A DNA stretch of 64,000 nucleotides from DATMQA01 sp035566895 (GCA_035566895.1 DATMQA010000152.1:1-64000); one strand, 5' to 3'. Shown: positions 7,080 through 15,202, counted from the stretch's first letter. Made by a program: numbers and translations. Notes: generated from the sequence alone by a model not told the origin.

Positions 7080-9068
7080 ATGAGCCAGTATCTGGAAACG
7101 GTGGACAGCCCGGCGCAGGTTAAGAAACTGACCCCGGAGCAATTGCAGCGGTTGGCCGAAGAAATCCGGCAGGAACTGATTAATACCCTGGCCAAAAACG
7201 GCGGCCATCTCGGGCCCAATCTCGGCGTGGTCGAACTGACCCTCGCGCTGCATTGCGTCTTCAGCACCCCGAAAGACAAATTTGTCTGGGACGTCAGCCA
7301 CCAGGTCTATGTCCATAAACTTTTGACCGGCCGCAAAAAGCGGTTCAGCACGATCCGCAGCACCGACGGTTTGAGCGGTTTTGCCCTGCGGAGTGAGAGC
7401 GAACACGACTGTTACGGGGCGGCGCACGCCGGCACGGCGTTGTCCGCCGCCCTGGGCATCTGCGCCGCGCGGGACCAGCGGGGCACGGATGAGAACGTGG
7501 TCGCGATTTTCGGCGATGCCGCTTTGACCAACGGCATCTCTTTCGAAGCGCTCAACAATATCTCGCAAACGACGAAACGCTTCATCGGCATTCTCAACGA
7601 CAACGAATGGAGCATCGCCAAAAATGTCGGGGCCATCTCCAGCTACCTCAACAAGCTCATCACCCATCCCTCTTATAACAAGCTGGCGCGCGAGTTTCAG
7701 CGTTTCCTTCGGCGCCTCCCCAAAGGAGAGGTGGCCCTGAAACTGGCCCACAAAGCCGAAGAAGGGTTCAAAGGCGCACTGGCGGACGTGGGTCTGCAGC
7801 CCAACCCCAGCCTGATGGAGGCGGATGGACGCGGCGGTTACGGCAACAGCCTCATTTTCGAGGAGATGGGTCTGCGCTACCTTGGCCCGATTGACGGGCA
7901 CGACCTGCCGCTGCTCATCAGCACGCTGGAATTCGCCAAAACTTGCGATCATCCCATCGTTATTCACATCCTTACCCAGAAAGGCAAGGGGTTCGAAGCC
8001 GCCCTCAAGAACCCCGAAAAATTCCATGGCCTTGGCCCCTACGATATTGCGACGGGCGCAACGCTTCCGGCCAAGCAAGGGACGCCGCCTAACTGGCAGG
8101 ACGTGTTCGGCCAGGCGATGGTCAAGCTTTGCCAAAAGGATAACTCAGTGATCGGCATTACCGCCGCTATGCCCAGCGGCACCAGTCTGAAAATCCTCGA
8201 GAAGGCCATGCCCGACCGCTATTACGACGTCGGTATCGCCGAAGAACACGCCGTTCTGTTCGCCTGCGGCATGGCGACGATGGGGTTCCATCCGGTTTGC
8301 GCCATTTACTCCACCTTTCTTCAGCGGGCCTACGATTGCATCGTTCATGATGCCGCGCTTCAGGATTTACCCGTCATCTTTTGCATGGACCGCGCCGGCC
8401 TTTCCCCTCAGGATGGCCCGACCCATCACGGCTTGTTCGATATTGCCTACCTGCGCCATGTTCCCAATTGCATTCTCATGGCCCCCAAGGACGAAGACGA
8501 GCTGGTGGACATGATGTTTACCGCCACCCACCAGCGCCATCCCACCTTCATCCGCTACCCGCGCGGGCCCGCTGAAGGCGTGACCGTCAAGGACCAGCCC
8601 TGGCTGCTGGAGGTCGGCAAGGCCGAGATTGTCCAGAGCTTTGCCAACAACGGTGGACGCAAGGTCGCGTTGTTCGCGCTTGGCAACATGATGCGGCTGG
8701 CGCGTCAGACGGCGGCAAAGCTGGCGGACGAGGGTTACGATATCGCCGTTATCAGTCCGCGTTTTGTGAAACCGCTGGACACCGGCGTGCACGATTTCTT
8801 CGGGCGGGCGGCGGAGGTCATCGTCACGTTTGAAGACCACGCGCTGATGGGCGGCTACGGCAGCGCGGTGCTGGAATTCCTGAACGAGAAGCGGATTACG
8901 ACGCCGGTGGTACAGGTCGGCTGGCCAGACCAGTTCATCGAGCACGGCACTAATGTCGATGAGCTGCGCAAAAAATACGGCCTCACCGTGGAGAATACAG
9001 TTTCAAGAATCAGGGCCGAATTTGGGGGAGTATCCGCGCCGCCGGCCCAGTTAACGTCGGTCGCCTGA
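7080..9068 (+). CDS. dxs: 1-deoxy-D-xylulose-5-phosphate synthase
   Basis: 662 residues covering all three transketolase-type domains. DXS condenses pyruvate with glyceraldehyde 3-phosphate, using thiamine diphosphate, to begin the MEP isoprenoid pathway. Visible motifs are HLGPNLGVVELTLALH, FVWDVSHQVYVHKLLTGR, the cofactor motif around residue 145, GPIDGHD, the conserved catalytic Glu at 388 in GIAEEHAVLFACGMA, the GPTHHGLFDIAYLR region, and IRYPRG. One oddity is that the thiamine motif reads GDAALTNG where the family usually has GDGA, and NDNEWSIAKNVGA differs from the common NDNxMSIS. It probably remains functional, since everything else is intact. Cotranscription with xseB is likely. Confidence 0.93.
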   Translation: MSQYLETVDSPAQVKKLTPEQLQRLAEEIRQELINTLAKNGGHLGPNLGVVELTLALHCVFSTPKDKFVWDVSHQVYVHKLLTGRKKRFSTIRSTDGLSGFALRSESEHDCYGAAHAGTALSAALGICAARDQRGTDENVVAIFGDAALTNGISFEALNNISQTTKRFIGILNDNEWSIAKNVGAISSYLNKLITHPSYNKLAREFQRFLRRLPKGEVALKLAHKAEEGFKGALADVGLQPNPSLMEADGRGGYGNSLIFEEMGLRYLGPIDGHDLPLLISTLEFAKTCDHPIVIHILTQKGKGFEAALKNPEKFHGLGPYDIATGATLPAKQGTPPNWQDVFGQAMVKLCQKDNSVIGITAAMPSGTSLKILEKAMPDRYYDVGIAEEHAVLFACGMATMGFHPVCAIYSTFLQRAYDCIVHDAALQDLPVIFCMDRAGLSPQDGPTHHGLFDIAYLRHVPNCILMAPKDEDELVDMMFTATHQRHPTFIRYPRGPAEGVTVKDQPWLLEVGKAEIVQSFANNGGRKVALFALGNMMRLARQTAAKLADEGYDIAVISPRFVKPLDTGVHDFFGRAAEVIVTFEDHALMGGYGSAVLEFLNEKRITTPVVQVGWPDQFIEHGTNVDELRKKYGLTVENTVSRIRAEFGGVSAPPAQLTSVA

Positions 9069-9103
9069 AGGCCGCTGAACAAAGCACGGACGAATTCTCG
9101 ACG

Positions 9104-9136
9104 AAGACCCTAATCACGTTGTCGGGTCCTTTTTCT
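9104..9136 (+). terminator. Weak hairpin with T-rich tail after dxs
   Basis: A 5-bp GACCC/GGGTC stem with a loop of about 13 nt is followed by CTTTTT. The short stem makes this a marginal Rho-independent terminator for the xseB-dxs unit. Confidence 0.35.
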
Positions 9137-9180
9137 CGCTTTCGGCGTCTCGATGTTATCTCTGAATACTCGGGTAGATC

Positions 9181-9208
9181 GAAAATCAAAAATCAAAAAT
9201 CAAAAATC
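9181..9208 (+). repeat. AAAAATC tandem repeat just before the icd start
   Basis: Four near-perfect copies of a 6-7 bp AT-rich unit (AAAATC/AAAAATC) end about 10 nt before the icd ATG at 9219, where a ribosome binding site would normally sit. It is an A-rich, unstructured leader that could help ribosome loading in place of a Shine-Dalgarno sequence. Confidence 0.8.
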
Positions 9209-9218
9209 GCAAGTTCCA

Positions 9219-10481
9219 ATGCCTTACAAAGACCTCACTCCGCCAACCGGCGACAAGATTTCTATCAGGAGCGGCAAACTCACTGTTCCTGAGCACCCCA
9301 TTCTGCCTTTCATCCGCGGTGACGGCACGGGACCCGACATCTGGGCCGCCAGCCAGCGGGTCTTCGATGCCGCTGTCCAGAAGGCCTACGGCGGCAAGCG
9401 TAAAATCTCCTGGTTCGAGGTGTATGCCGGTGAAGCCGCCAAGAACAAATTCGACAATTGGCTCCCGGACGACACCATTGAAGCTTTCAAGGAATACCTG
9501 GTCGGGATCAAAGGCCCGTTGACCACGCCCATCGGCGGGGGCATTCGTTCGCTCAATGTCGCGCTGCGTCAAATGCTCGACCTCTACGTCTGCCTCCGTC
9601 CCGTCCAATATTTCAAGGGCGTGCCTTCGCCGGTGAAACACCCGGAAAAAGTGGACATGATCATCTTCCGCGAGAACACCGAGGACATTTACGCCGGGAT
9701 CGATTACCAGGCCGGGAGCCCCGAGGCGAAGAAGCTGTTGGAATTCATCGCGCGCGAACTGCCCGCCGCCCTCAAAAAGATCCGCTTCGGCAAGGAAGCA
9801 GCCGACCAGATCGGCATTGGTGTGAAACCGGTCAGCAAGCCGGGAACCGAGCGCCTTGTCCGCGCCGCCCTTGACTACGCCGTGCGGCAGAAGCGCAAGA
9901 GCCTCACGTTCGTCCATAAGGGCAACATCATGAAGTACACCGAAGGCGCCTTCCGCGATTGGGGTTATGAACTCGCCAAACGCGAATTCGGCGCCGTCGA
10001 GCTTGACGGCGGGCCCTGGTGCAAAACGCCGCAGGGCGTTCTCATCAAGGACGCGATCGCCGACATTACCCTTCAGCAAGTGCTGACCCGGCCAGAGGAC
10101 TTTGACGTGATCGCTACCTTGAACTTGAATGGCGATTACCTGAGCGACGCCCTCGCGGCTCAAGTTGGCGGCATTGGCATCGCTCCGGGCGGCAATATCA
10201 ACTACGTCTCCGGCCACGCCATCTTCGAGGCCACCCATGGCACCGCGCCCAAATACGCCAACCAGGACAAAGTCAATCCTGGCAGCGTCGTTCTGAGCGG
10301 CGAAATGATGTTCCGCTATCTGGGCTGGCCGGAGGTCGCCGACCTAATCCTCAAAGGCCTCAACGGCGCCATCGGGTCAAAGCGGGTGACTTACGATTTC
10401 GCCCGTCAGATGGAAGGCGCGACCGAAATCAAGTGCTCGCAATTTGGGGACAACATCATCGAGCATATGACTGGGGGCTGA
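9219..10481 (+). CDS. icd: NADP-type isocitrate dehydrogenase
   Basis: 420 residues from the ATG at 9219; the longer frame from 9153 would translate the AAAAATC repeat as Lys/Asn/Gln and is rejected. It converts isocitrate to 2-oxoglutarate in the TCA cycle. Family signs are PFIRGDGTGPDIW, KGPLTTPIGGGIRSLNVALRQ, DLYVCLRPVQYF, IIFRENTEDIYAGIDY, the catalytic KGNIMKYTEGAF segment, ATLNLNGDYLSDALAAQVGG, and the C-terminal EATHGTAPKYA with nucleotide-site residues after it. The final 96 nt are repeated, with divergence, about 0.9 kb downstream after a toxin-antitoxin pair, suggesting that the gene's end served as an integration target. Confidence 0.96.
   Translation: MPYKDLTPPTGDKISIRSGKLTVPEHPILPFIRGDGTGPDIWAASQRVFDAAVQKAYGGKRKISWFEVYAGEAAKNKFDNWLPDDTIEAFKEYLVGIKGPLTTPIGGGIRSLNVALRQMLDLYVCLRPVQYFKGVPSPVKHPEKVDMIIFRENTEDIYAGIDYQAGSPEAKKLLEFIARELPAALKKIRFGKEAADQIGIGVKPVSKPGTERLVRAALDYAVRQKRKSLTFVHKGNIMKYTEGAFRDWGYELAKREFGAVELDGGPWCKTPQGVLIKDAIADITLQQVLTRPEDFDVIATLNLNGDYLSDALAAQVGGIGIAPGGNINYVSGHAIFEATHGTAPKYANQDKVNPGSVVLSGEMMFRYLGWPEVADLILKGLNGAIGSKRVTYDFARQMEGATEIKCSQFGDNIIEHMTGG
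10386..10481 (+). repeat. icd 3'-end direct repeat, proximal copy
   Basis: The last 32 codons of icd including the stop. They are 85/96 identical to 11307-11402. Seven of the ten changed sense codons are synonymous and the stops differ (TGA against TAA), as expected when two functional icd ends from different lineages flank an insert. Confidence 0.9.
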
Positions 10482-10548
10482 GAAACCGAACCATGGGGGC
10501 AAGAGCGTGCAACGAACCAGCCATTACTCGGACATGGCAGGCCACCAG

Positions 10549-10576
10549 TTGACCAGGGTGTGAAACATGTTAGACT
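10549..10576 (+). promoter_or_regulatory. Predicted sigma-70 promoter for the toxin-antitoxin pair
   Basis: TTGACC at 10549-10554 and TAGACT at 10571-10576 are 16 nt apart. The predicted transcription start falls about 7 nt downstream, at or beside the antitoxin GTG at 10583, so the message would be leaderless or nearly so. Confidence 0.5.
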
Positions 10577-10582
10577 AAGGTT

Positions 10583-10843
10583 GTGAAAACGATCACGATT
10601 CGAGATCTGCGGCAGCGCTGGCCGGAGGCGGAGGCGGCGTTGGAGGTCGAGGACGAAATCATCATCACGCGTGATTCCAAACCCGTGGCCAAACTCGTGC
10701 GCGTGCTCCAGCCCGAGACTAAGCGCTCGCGATGGAACCTCGAGGAGCATCGCCGGTGGATAAAGAAAGTCTTTGGCGGCAAAGTTTTTCCCAGCAGTGA
10801 TGAGCGACTGGACGCGGCGCGAGCGGACCGGAAGCTCGCGTAA
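10583..10843 (+). CDS. Phd/YefM-type antitoxin
   Basis: 86 residues beginning MKTITIRDLRQRWPEAEAAL, followed by EIIITRDSKPVAKLVRV, the canonical prevent-host-death fold: an N-terminal dimer that binds operator DNA, and a C-terminal tail (from about residue 50, KRSRWNLEEHRRWIKKVFGG) that would wrap the toxin. It starts with GTG. The PIN-domain toxin begins 5 nt after its stop, the normal antitoxin-first order. Autorepression with the toxin is expected from the family. The pair lies within an insert behind icd and was probably acquired horizontally. Confidence 0.88.
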   Translation: MKTITIRDLRQRWPEAEAALEVEDEIIITRDSKPVAKLVRVLQPETKRSRWNLEEHRRWIKKVFGGKVFPSSDERLDAARADRKLA

Positions 10844-10848
10844 GCCTG

Positions 10849-11283
10849 ATGATCTATGCGGACACAAGTTGCCTGCTCAAGGTGCTTCGTCCGGAGCCGT
10901 TGAGCGAAGCAGTTTGGGAGGCAATCCACGAGGAGCCCTTGGTCGTCGTCTCGGTGCTCGCGGAATTGGAGACGTTAGTGCAATTGAAAGCCGGCTGGAC
11001 TGGAGGAACGCTGACCCGAAACCAATGGCGCCAGGCCGAGGCGCGCTTGGGCATTCTGAAGAACCACCCGCCCTTCGAGTTTCGCGCTTTGCCGGCGGCC
11101 TTATTCCAAACGGCCCTCCGCCAGCACCGGAATTCCGGCGACAAACATTGCCGCTCCCTGGACCGGTTGCACCTGGCGGGGATGGAAGAATTGAAGCTTT
11201 CACGCCTGATGACTCACGATCAACAACAGGCCAAAGCGGCCACAGAAGCCGGCTTCCAGGTCGTTCGCCCCGGGCAGGCTTGA
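10849..11283 (+). CDS. PIN-domain ribonuclease toxin (VapC-like)
   Basis: 144 residues. The PIN acidic site is visible: Asp5 in MIYADTS, Glu41 in SVLAELE, Asp105 in SLDRLHLAGM, and Asp124 in LMTHDQQQA. PIN toxins are Mg-dependent endoribonucleases that cut tRNA or rRNA and stop growth when free of the antitoxin. The gene is the second of a two-gene operon with a Phd-type antitoxin and ends 23 nt before the duplicated icd end. All catalytic positions are kept, so the toxin is probably active. The length is normal for the family. Confidence 0.88.
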   Translation: MIYADTSCLLKVLRPEPLSEAVWEAIHEEPLVVVSVLAELETLVQLKAGWTGGTLTRNQWRQAEARLGILKNHPPFEFRALPAALFQTALRQHRNSGDKHCRSLDRLHLAGMEELKLSRLMTHDQQQAKAATEAGFQVVRPGQA

Positions 11284-11306
11284 GCGGTGCCACCACCTAA
11301 AAAGGC

Positions 11307-11402
11307 GTGACTTACGATTTCGCCCGCCGGATGGAAGGCGCCAACGAAATCAAGTGCTCGCAGCTTGGAGACAATATCATCGAGCATATGACCGGGGGTT
11401 AA
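11307..11402 (+). pseudogene. Detached icd 3'-end fragment, distal copy
   Basis: A 31-codon open fragment plus stop encodes VTYDFARRMEGANEIKCSQL and then GDNIIEHMTGG, the exact C-terminus of isocitrate dehydrogenase. It differs from the intact gene by three substitutions (Gln to Arg, Thr to Asn, Phe to Leu) and seven silent changes. It has no start of its own. It is best read as the original chromosomal icd end left behind when an element replaced the 3' end and inserted a toxin-antitoxin module. Confidence 0.88.
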
Positions 11403-11437
11403 GAGGTGCTTTTGAAAGTGTTGGGCGAGCGCCCACC

Positions 11438-11464
11438 GTAGCGCAGAGCTGTAATCTGCGCTAC
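11438..11464. repeat. Short palindromic repeat GTAGCGCAGA...TCTGCGCTAC
   Basis: Perfect 10-bp arms around a 7-nt loop. The arms match the ends of the larger palindrome at 15011-15144, so this is a minimal member of the same repeat family. It lies between the icd fragment and the ABC permease stop. Confidence 0.8.
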
Positions 11465-11516
11465 TTCACCGACGAAGTGGCTAAGACGCGCAGGACTGTT
11501 GCTGTTCAGTGCTTTT

Positions 11517-13823
11517 CTATTTATTGGGTTCTGCGCCGGGGATGGCAAGAAGGGGCAACTTCCCAGGGTTCGATGAGTTAGGTTTGGGCGGCACCGAAAC
11601 CGTGTATCCGAATTCATACTGCCTTCCGTTTGGAAACAGGATGGATGCTTGGAAATAGGCAAGCCATACTTGCTGCGCGGCGCCACTATAGCCATTTCCG
11701 ACAGGACGGAGGGTGATCACTGTATCTCTGAGCCAGGCCTCAGTCACCGGGGAGAGGACCGTGGTCTGCTGCTTTAGTTCGGCCAGTGTTACTACGCGGG
11801 GTTTGCCATCGTTCCATAGCGATTCCTTGGCAGAAAAGTGGCACAGCGCCGCTTGCAGCGCCGTCGCTGGTTGCGAGCGACCCAATCCCTCTGCCGATGC
11901 CATGAAATCGCTGTCCCAGAACGCGCAGCAAAGAGTAATGACACCCAGTAGAAACGAGTATTTGACCACGGTCTCCCGTCGCCGCTCCGCGCGCCGGAAC
12001 AGAGCCAGGCTCTGGCCCAGCAGGAGCGCGATCGCCGCCACTCCCACGAGGAAAGTTCCGAGTAATACCCAGCCAGCGGCCTTGGTGGCAGCGATCGACG
12101 GTGGTAATTGGCAATGCACCATGATACTGGTCAGCAGCCCTGTTTGCAAACCACCGTCTGCTCCCGGAAGCTCCGCTGCACCCCAGATGCCAAGCGCGAC
12201 ACACCCTGCACCGACCGCCAGCGCTGCCATGGTCGTTAACGCTGCTCGGATGACATTGCCGACGATCGTGCTGGCCCCGAAACTGACCAGTATTGTCGGC
12301 CAGGCTACCAGCATCAGGCCCGCCATTGTCTCGGCTTGCGGGACCTTGGAAATTTGCTCCGTTGGACCGGTTGCCAGCGCCACCAAAATCATCAGGCAAG
12401 GCAGCACCACCCCCAGCGCCAATCCGGTGACGTTTGCCACCCCGAGCTTCACGAACCACAGCCGCCGAGCAGAGACCGGCAGCGTAAGCTGCCATGCCGC
12501 CACTCCCAGCGTTTTCTCATCTCCCAGCGAAACGCACCCGGCGAGGATAAGCGCCAGGGGAACATAGAACATCGGCAACAACTCCAGGAAATGGTTGTAG
12601 CCTTGCTCCGGCCAAATCAGATACAGCACCAATCCCACAGCCCAACACACCAAAAACATCGCCGCGCTCAGGAACACCGGCTTTTGTAACCGCACCTCCT
12701 TCCGCAACAGGTTAAGAAAATTGCTGTGGGGCCGACACACCAGCCATCTCGACCACCACCAGCTGCGCACCTCCGCTGCGGAAAGCTCGACGCCCTCTCC
12801 GAAGACCGCATCCCGCAACTCCATCCGGGCGAACTTGCGCCAGCCAAGCCAGAGAAACAGGCCGGAGTAAACCAACGCACCGGCACCAAGGGCCACGGCA
12901 GCTAAAGGTCCGGTGTCATCGTCTAAGCTGTGCGGTTTCCCAACGCCGCAGACTTTTGAGACGCCAAAGACCAGGACCATCCCGGCCAGCACCTGGCTGG
13001 CGACACAAAAAACCAGCCCGCCAATCGTCGAGCGCGCCGTTAGGGTCCAAAAGCCCGCCGAGCAGACGGTAACGAACACGAACATGAACATGTACTCGAA
13101 GGGCATGTCCGGGGAATTCGAAATTGTGCCGTGATCCAACGCCACCAACCCACGGCCCAGGCAAAGAACCAGGGTGATTACACCTGCGGCCAGGGCGAAC
13201 GCGCGCAGCTTGCCTTTCCAGAACCGGCGGCCGAACCACAGAAAGGAGAATGCGTAAAGCGTGAGGAACCCCCAAATCTCAGGTTTATGCTCCTGCAGGA
13301 TGATCGCAACTTGAAGAGGCGAGTGCTCGTACAGCTTTCTCAGGCCGAAAATGAATCCGCCGAACACCAGAACCTGGTTTAGAATGCCGCAGGCAATCCC
13401 AACTGCCACGGAACGCGTAATCGAGATCCAAAGACCCGACGAGGTAACGGTAGCCAACAAGCCGAGCCCAAGAAAGAGCAGATCCCAAAAGCCGAAATGC
13501 TCCTGCCATAACCAGGTGCCGCAGTTGAGCGCCAACACCAGACCGCCCCCGAACGCCAGGACAAAAAACTTCTCGCGCCAAAGCCGGGAACGTTCGATGG
13601 GCTGGCTTAGCAGCAGCGGCAATGTGCGCTGTTGAAATTCAGACCCGAAGGAGAGCGCTGCCAGCAAAGCGACGGAAGTGCACAGGGTGACGGCGCGAAC
13701 GCCGGCCGCGAACTCGCCAGAAGAGTACAACGCCGCCAGGCTCGCCACCACCGCAATGCACCAGGGCCAGAACAGCGGACGCGCCTCTTTGAGCAACCTG
13801 GGAGCCAACCATGTTCGCGTCAT
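11517..13823 (-). CDS. ABC-2-type exporter permease, large two-part membrane protein
   Basis: 768 residues from the ATG at 13823 (MTRTWLAPRLLKEARPLFW), which has GGGAGGG upstream. The longer frame to 14021 runs through an intergenic inverted repeat and is rejected. The protein has two similar halves, each with a cytosolic LLRKE/LLKEA-type entry and about six hydrophobic segments (for example VLALNCGTWLW, LVCWAVGLVLYLIWP, LILAGCVSLGDEKTLGVAAWQLTLPVS). This fits a fused ABC-2 permease of an ATP-driven exporter. The C-terminal third is a soluble extracytoplasmic region. It is the last gene of the gntR-ATPase-permease operon. The substrate is unknown; the GntR/YtrA link suggests peptide antibiotic or envelope stress. 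Confidence 0.82.
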   Translation of the reverse strand: MTRTWLAPRLLKEARPLFWPWCIAVVASLAALYSSGEFAAGVRAVTLCTSVALLAALSFGSEFQQRTLPLLLSQPIERSRLWREKFFVLAFGGGLVLALNCGTWLWQEHFGFWDLLFLGLGLLATVTSSGLWISITRSVAVGIACGILNQVLVFGGFIFGLRKLYEHSPLQVAIILQEHKPEIWGFLTLYAFSFLWFGRRFWKGKLRAFALAAGVITLVLCLGRGLVALDHGTISNSPDMPFEYMFMFVFVTVCSAGFWTLTARSTIGGLVFCVASQVLAGMVLVFGVSKVCGVGKPHSLDDDTGPLAAVALGAGALVYSGLFLWLGWRKFARMELRDAVFGEGVELSAAEVRSWWWSRWLVCRPHSNFLNLLRKEVRLQKPVFLSAAMFLVCWAVGLVLYLIWPEQGYNHFLELLPMFYVPLALILAGCVSLGDEKTLGVAAWQLTLPVSARRLWFVKLGVANVTGLALGVVLPCLMILVALATGPTEQISKVPQAETMAGLMLVAWPTILVSFGASTIVGNVIRAALTTMAALAVGAGCVALGIWGAAELPGADGGLQTGLLTSIMVHCQLPPSIAATKAAGWVLLGTFLVGVAAIALLLGQSLALFRRAERRRETVVKYSFLLGVITLCCAFWDSDFMASAEGLGRSQPATALQAALCHFSAKESLWNDGKPRVVTLAELKQQTTVLSPVTEAWLRDTVITLRPVGNGYSGAAQQVWLAYFQASILFPNGRQYEFGYTVSVPPKPNSSNPGKLPLLAIPGAEPNK

Positions 13824-13884
13824 AAACCAACCCTCCCGGCGGCGAAGAATTTGAGAGCACTGAGTACGGACCTGCGAACGAAGT

Positions 13885-13991
13885 CGCGAAGCGTTTGGGG
13901 TGCGTGCGCTCGGCGCCACTCCTGGTTGGTCGTTGCGGCTGAGTCGATTAACGAAAGCGGCGCCGAGCGCACGCACCCCAAACGCTTCGCG
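13885..13991. repeat. Long perfect inverted repeat, type 1 (33-bp arms)
   Basis: The arms at 13885-13917 and 13959-13991 are perfect 33-bp reverse complements with a 41-nt loop. The element fills the gap between the ABC ATPase and permease genes. If transcribed it would form a very stable hairpin. It looks like a REPIN/MITE-type dispersed element. Confidence 0.92.
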
Positions 13992-14058
13992 TGATCTGGC
14001 TGTGGCTCCGCCGTGCTGCATCTATCGCGTCTCTGCGATTTAATTGTTCTGTCCTGCT

Positions 14059-14949
14059 TCATTTCAACGTCGCCACAAACACCTCTTCCAGCGTCAACGC
14101 TTCGGACGTGAGCGATTCCGGCCCCAGACCCCGCAGTTGCTCCAGAATCGCCGGGCCACCCCCGTTGGCGATAATTTCCAATTCCCGTCCGTCTCGCCGC
14201 GTGTGCAGCGCCCCGGGAAACTCCACCGTCGGCGCCGGTTGTGGAAACCGCGCCCGGATTTTCTGATACCGTTCCCGCGCCTCGTCCGCCCCGAGCGCCA
14301 GGACATTGCGTCCGCGGTCCATAATCGTGAACTCGTCGATCAAACCTTCGAATTCGGTAATCAGATGCGTCGAAACCAAGATTGTGCGTTTGCCCGGGTC
14401 ACTCTCCTGGTACGCGCCGATGACGGTTTCGATAAACTCGCGCCGCACGATAGGATCCAGACCCGAGGTGGGCTCATCCAGCAGCAGCAGCTCGGGTTCC
14501 GGGCAGATCGCGGCGACCAGAGCGACCTGCGTCCGCTGGCCCTTAGAGAGCGCGCCGGTGCGCTGGCCGGAATCGAGCCGAAATCGCTCCAGCAGATTGC
14601 GTTCGGTATCAAGGTTCCAATGCGAACGGAACGATGCGAGGTAATCGAGTGTTTCCCTCACCGTCATCCACGGATAAAACGCAACGTAGTCCGGCACGTA
14701 CGCCAGCCGGCGTTTCACCTCGACTTCGCTTTTTCCCGGGTCAAGTCCGAAAACCCGAACCGTGCCTCCGCGCGGCCGCAGCAGGTTCAGCAGGCATTTG
14801 ATCGTGGTCGTCTTGCCTGCGCCGTTACGGCCAAACAGGCCGTAGCAGCGTCCGGCGCACACGGTGAGATTGAAGTCGTGGACGGCCTCGCCCCGGCTGT
14901 AGGCGTAAGTCAGGCCTTTGATTTCGATAACGGGCGTGGATTCGTTCAT
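14059..14949 (-). CDS. ABC transporter ATP-binding protein
   Basis: 296 residues. Walker A GRNGAGKTTT at 40-49, signature LSKGQRTQVAL at 134-144, Walker B LLLLDEPTSGLD at 154-165, and a switch His in ILVSTHLITE. The C-terminal about 80 residues form the accessory domain typical of exporter ATPases of the YtrB/CcmA kind. It would energise the ABC-2 permease encoded next on the same strand, and both lie downstream of a GntR regulator. The intergenic gaps on either side carry long inverted repeats that could modulate mRNA stability or expression ratio within the operon. Confidence 0.93.
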   Translation of the reverse strand: MNESTPVIEIKGLTYAYSRGEAVHDFNLTVCAGRCYGLFGRNGAGKTTTIKCLLNLLRPRGGTVRVFGLDPGKSEVEVKRRLAYVPDYVAFYPWMTVRETLDYLASFRSHWNLDTERNLLERFRLDSGQRTGALSKGQRTQVALVAAICPEPELLLLDEPTSGLDPIVRREFIETVIGAYQESDPGKRTILVSTHLITEFEGLIDEFTIMDRGRNVLALGADEARERYQKIRARFPQPAPTVEFPGALHTRRDGRELEIIANGGGPAILEQLRGLGPESLTSEALTLEEVFVATLK

Positions 14950-15010
14950 TGGTTGCTTCCCCGTCTAATGGTTGCCGACCCGGTTTGCTGACGACGCAGG
15001 GCGAAGATTT

Positions 15011-15144
15011 GTAGCGCAGATTTCCAATCTGCTGTATCGCGGATTTCCAATCCGCCAGCCGTCGGTTTTGCCCGGCGTCATACTGCTTGGGTGTGGCCTG
15101 CCGATTGAAAATCGGCGATACAGCAGATTGGAAATCTGCGCTAC
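15011..15144. repeat. Long perfect inverted repeat, type 2 (30-bp arms with nested hairpins)
   Basis: The arms at 15011-15040 and 15115-15144 are perfect 30-bp reverse complements. Inside and beside them are smaller palindromes (CAGATT-TCC-AATCTG, GGATT-TCC-AATCC, CCGATT-GAA-AATCGG). The 74-nt core has the layout of a REPIN, two REP hairpins in opposite orientation. It lies between gntR and the ABC ATPase gene. Short frames reading through it are artefacts. Confidence 0.93.
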
Positions 15145-15202
15145 TCTGAGTGCGGCGTTGTCACGCTGAGGACAGACGCACCCTGGCTCTCGCAGCCTGG
15201 AA

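Noticed and set aside
9186..10238. 350-codon minus-strand frame
   Set aside because: Lies wholly opposite icd, whose catalytic motifs are unambiguous; the minus frame has no domain pattern.
10482..11306. Full prophage or integron behind icd
   Set aside because: No integrase, attC site or phage gene is visible in the 825-bp insert; only a toxin-antitoxin pair is present.
13824..14021. N-terminal 66-residue extension of the ABC permease
   Set aside because: It is a translation of the 33-bp inverted repeat; the ATG at 13823 has a good ribosome binding site and begins a normal permease.
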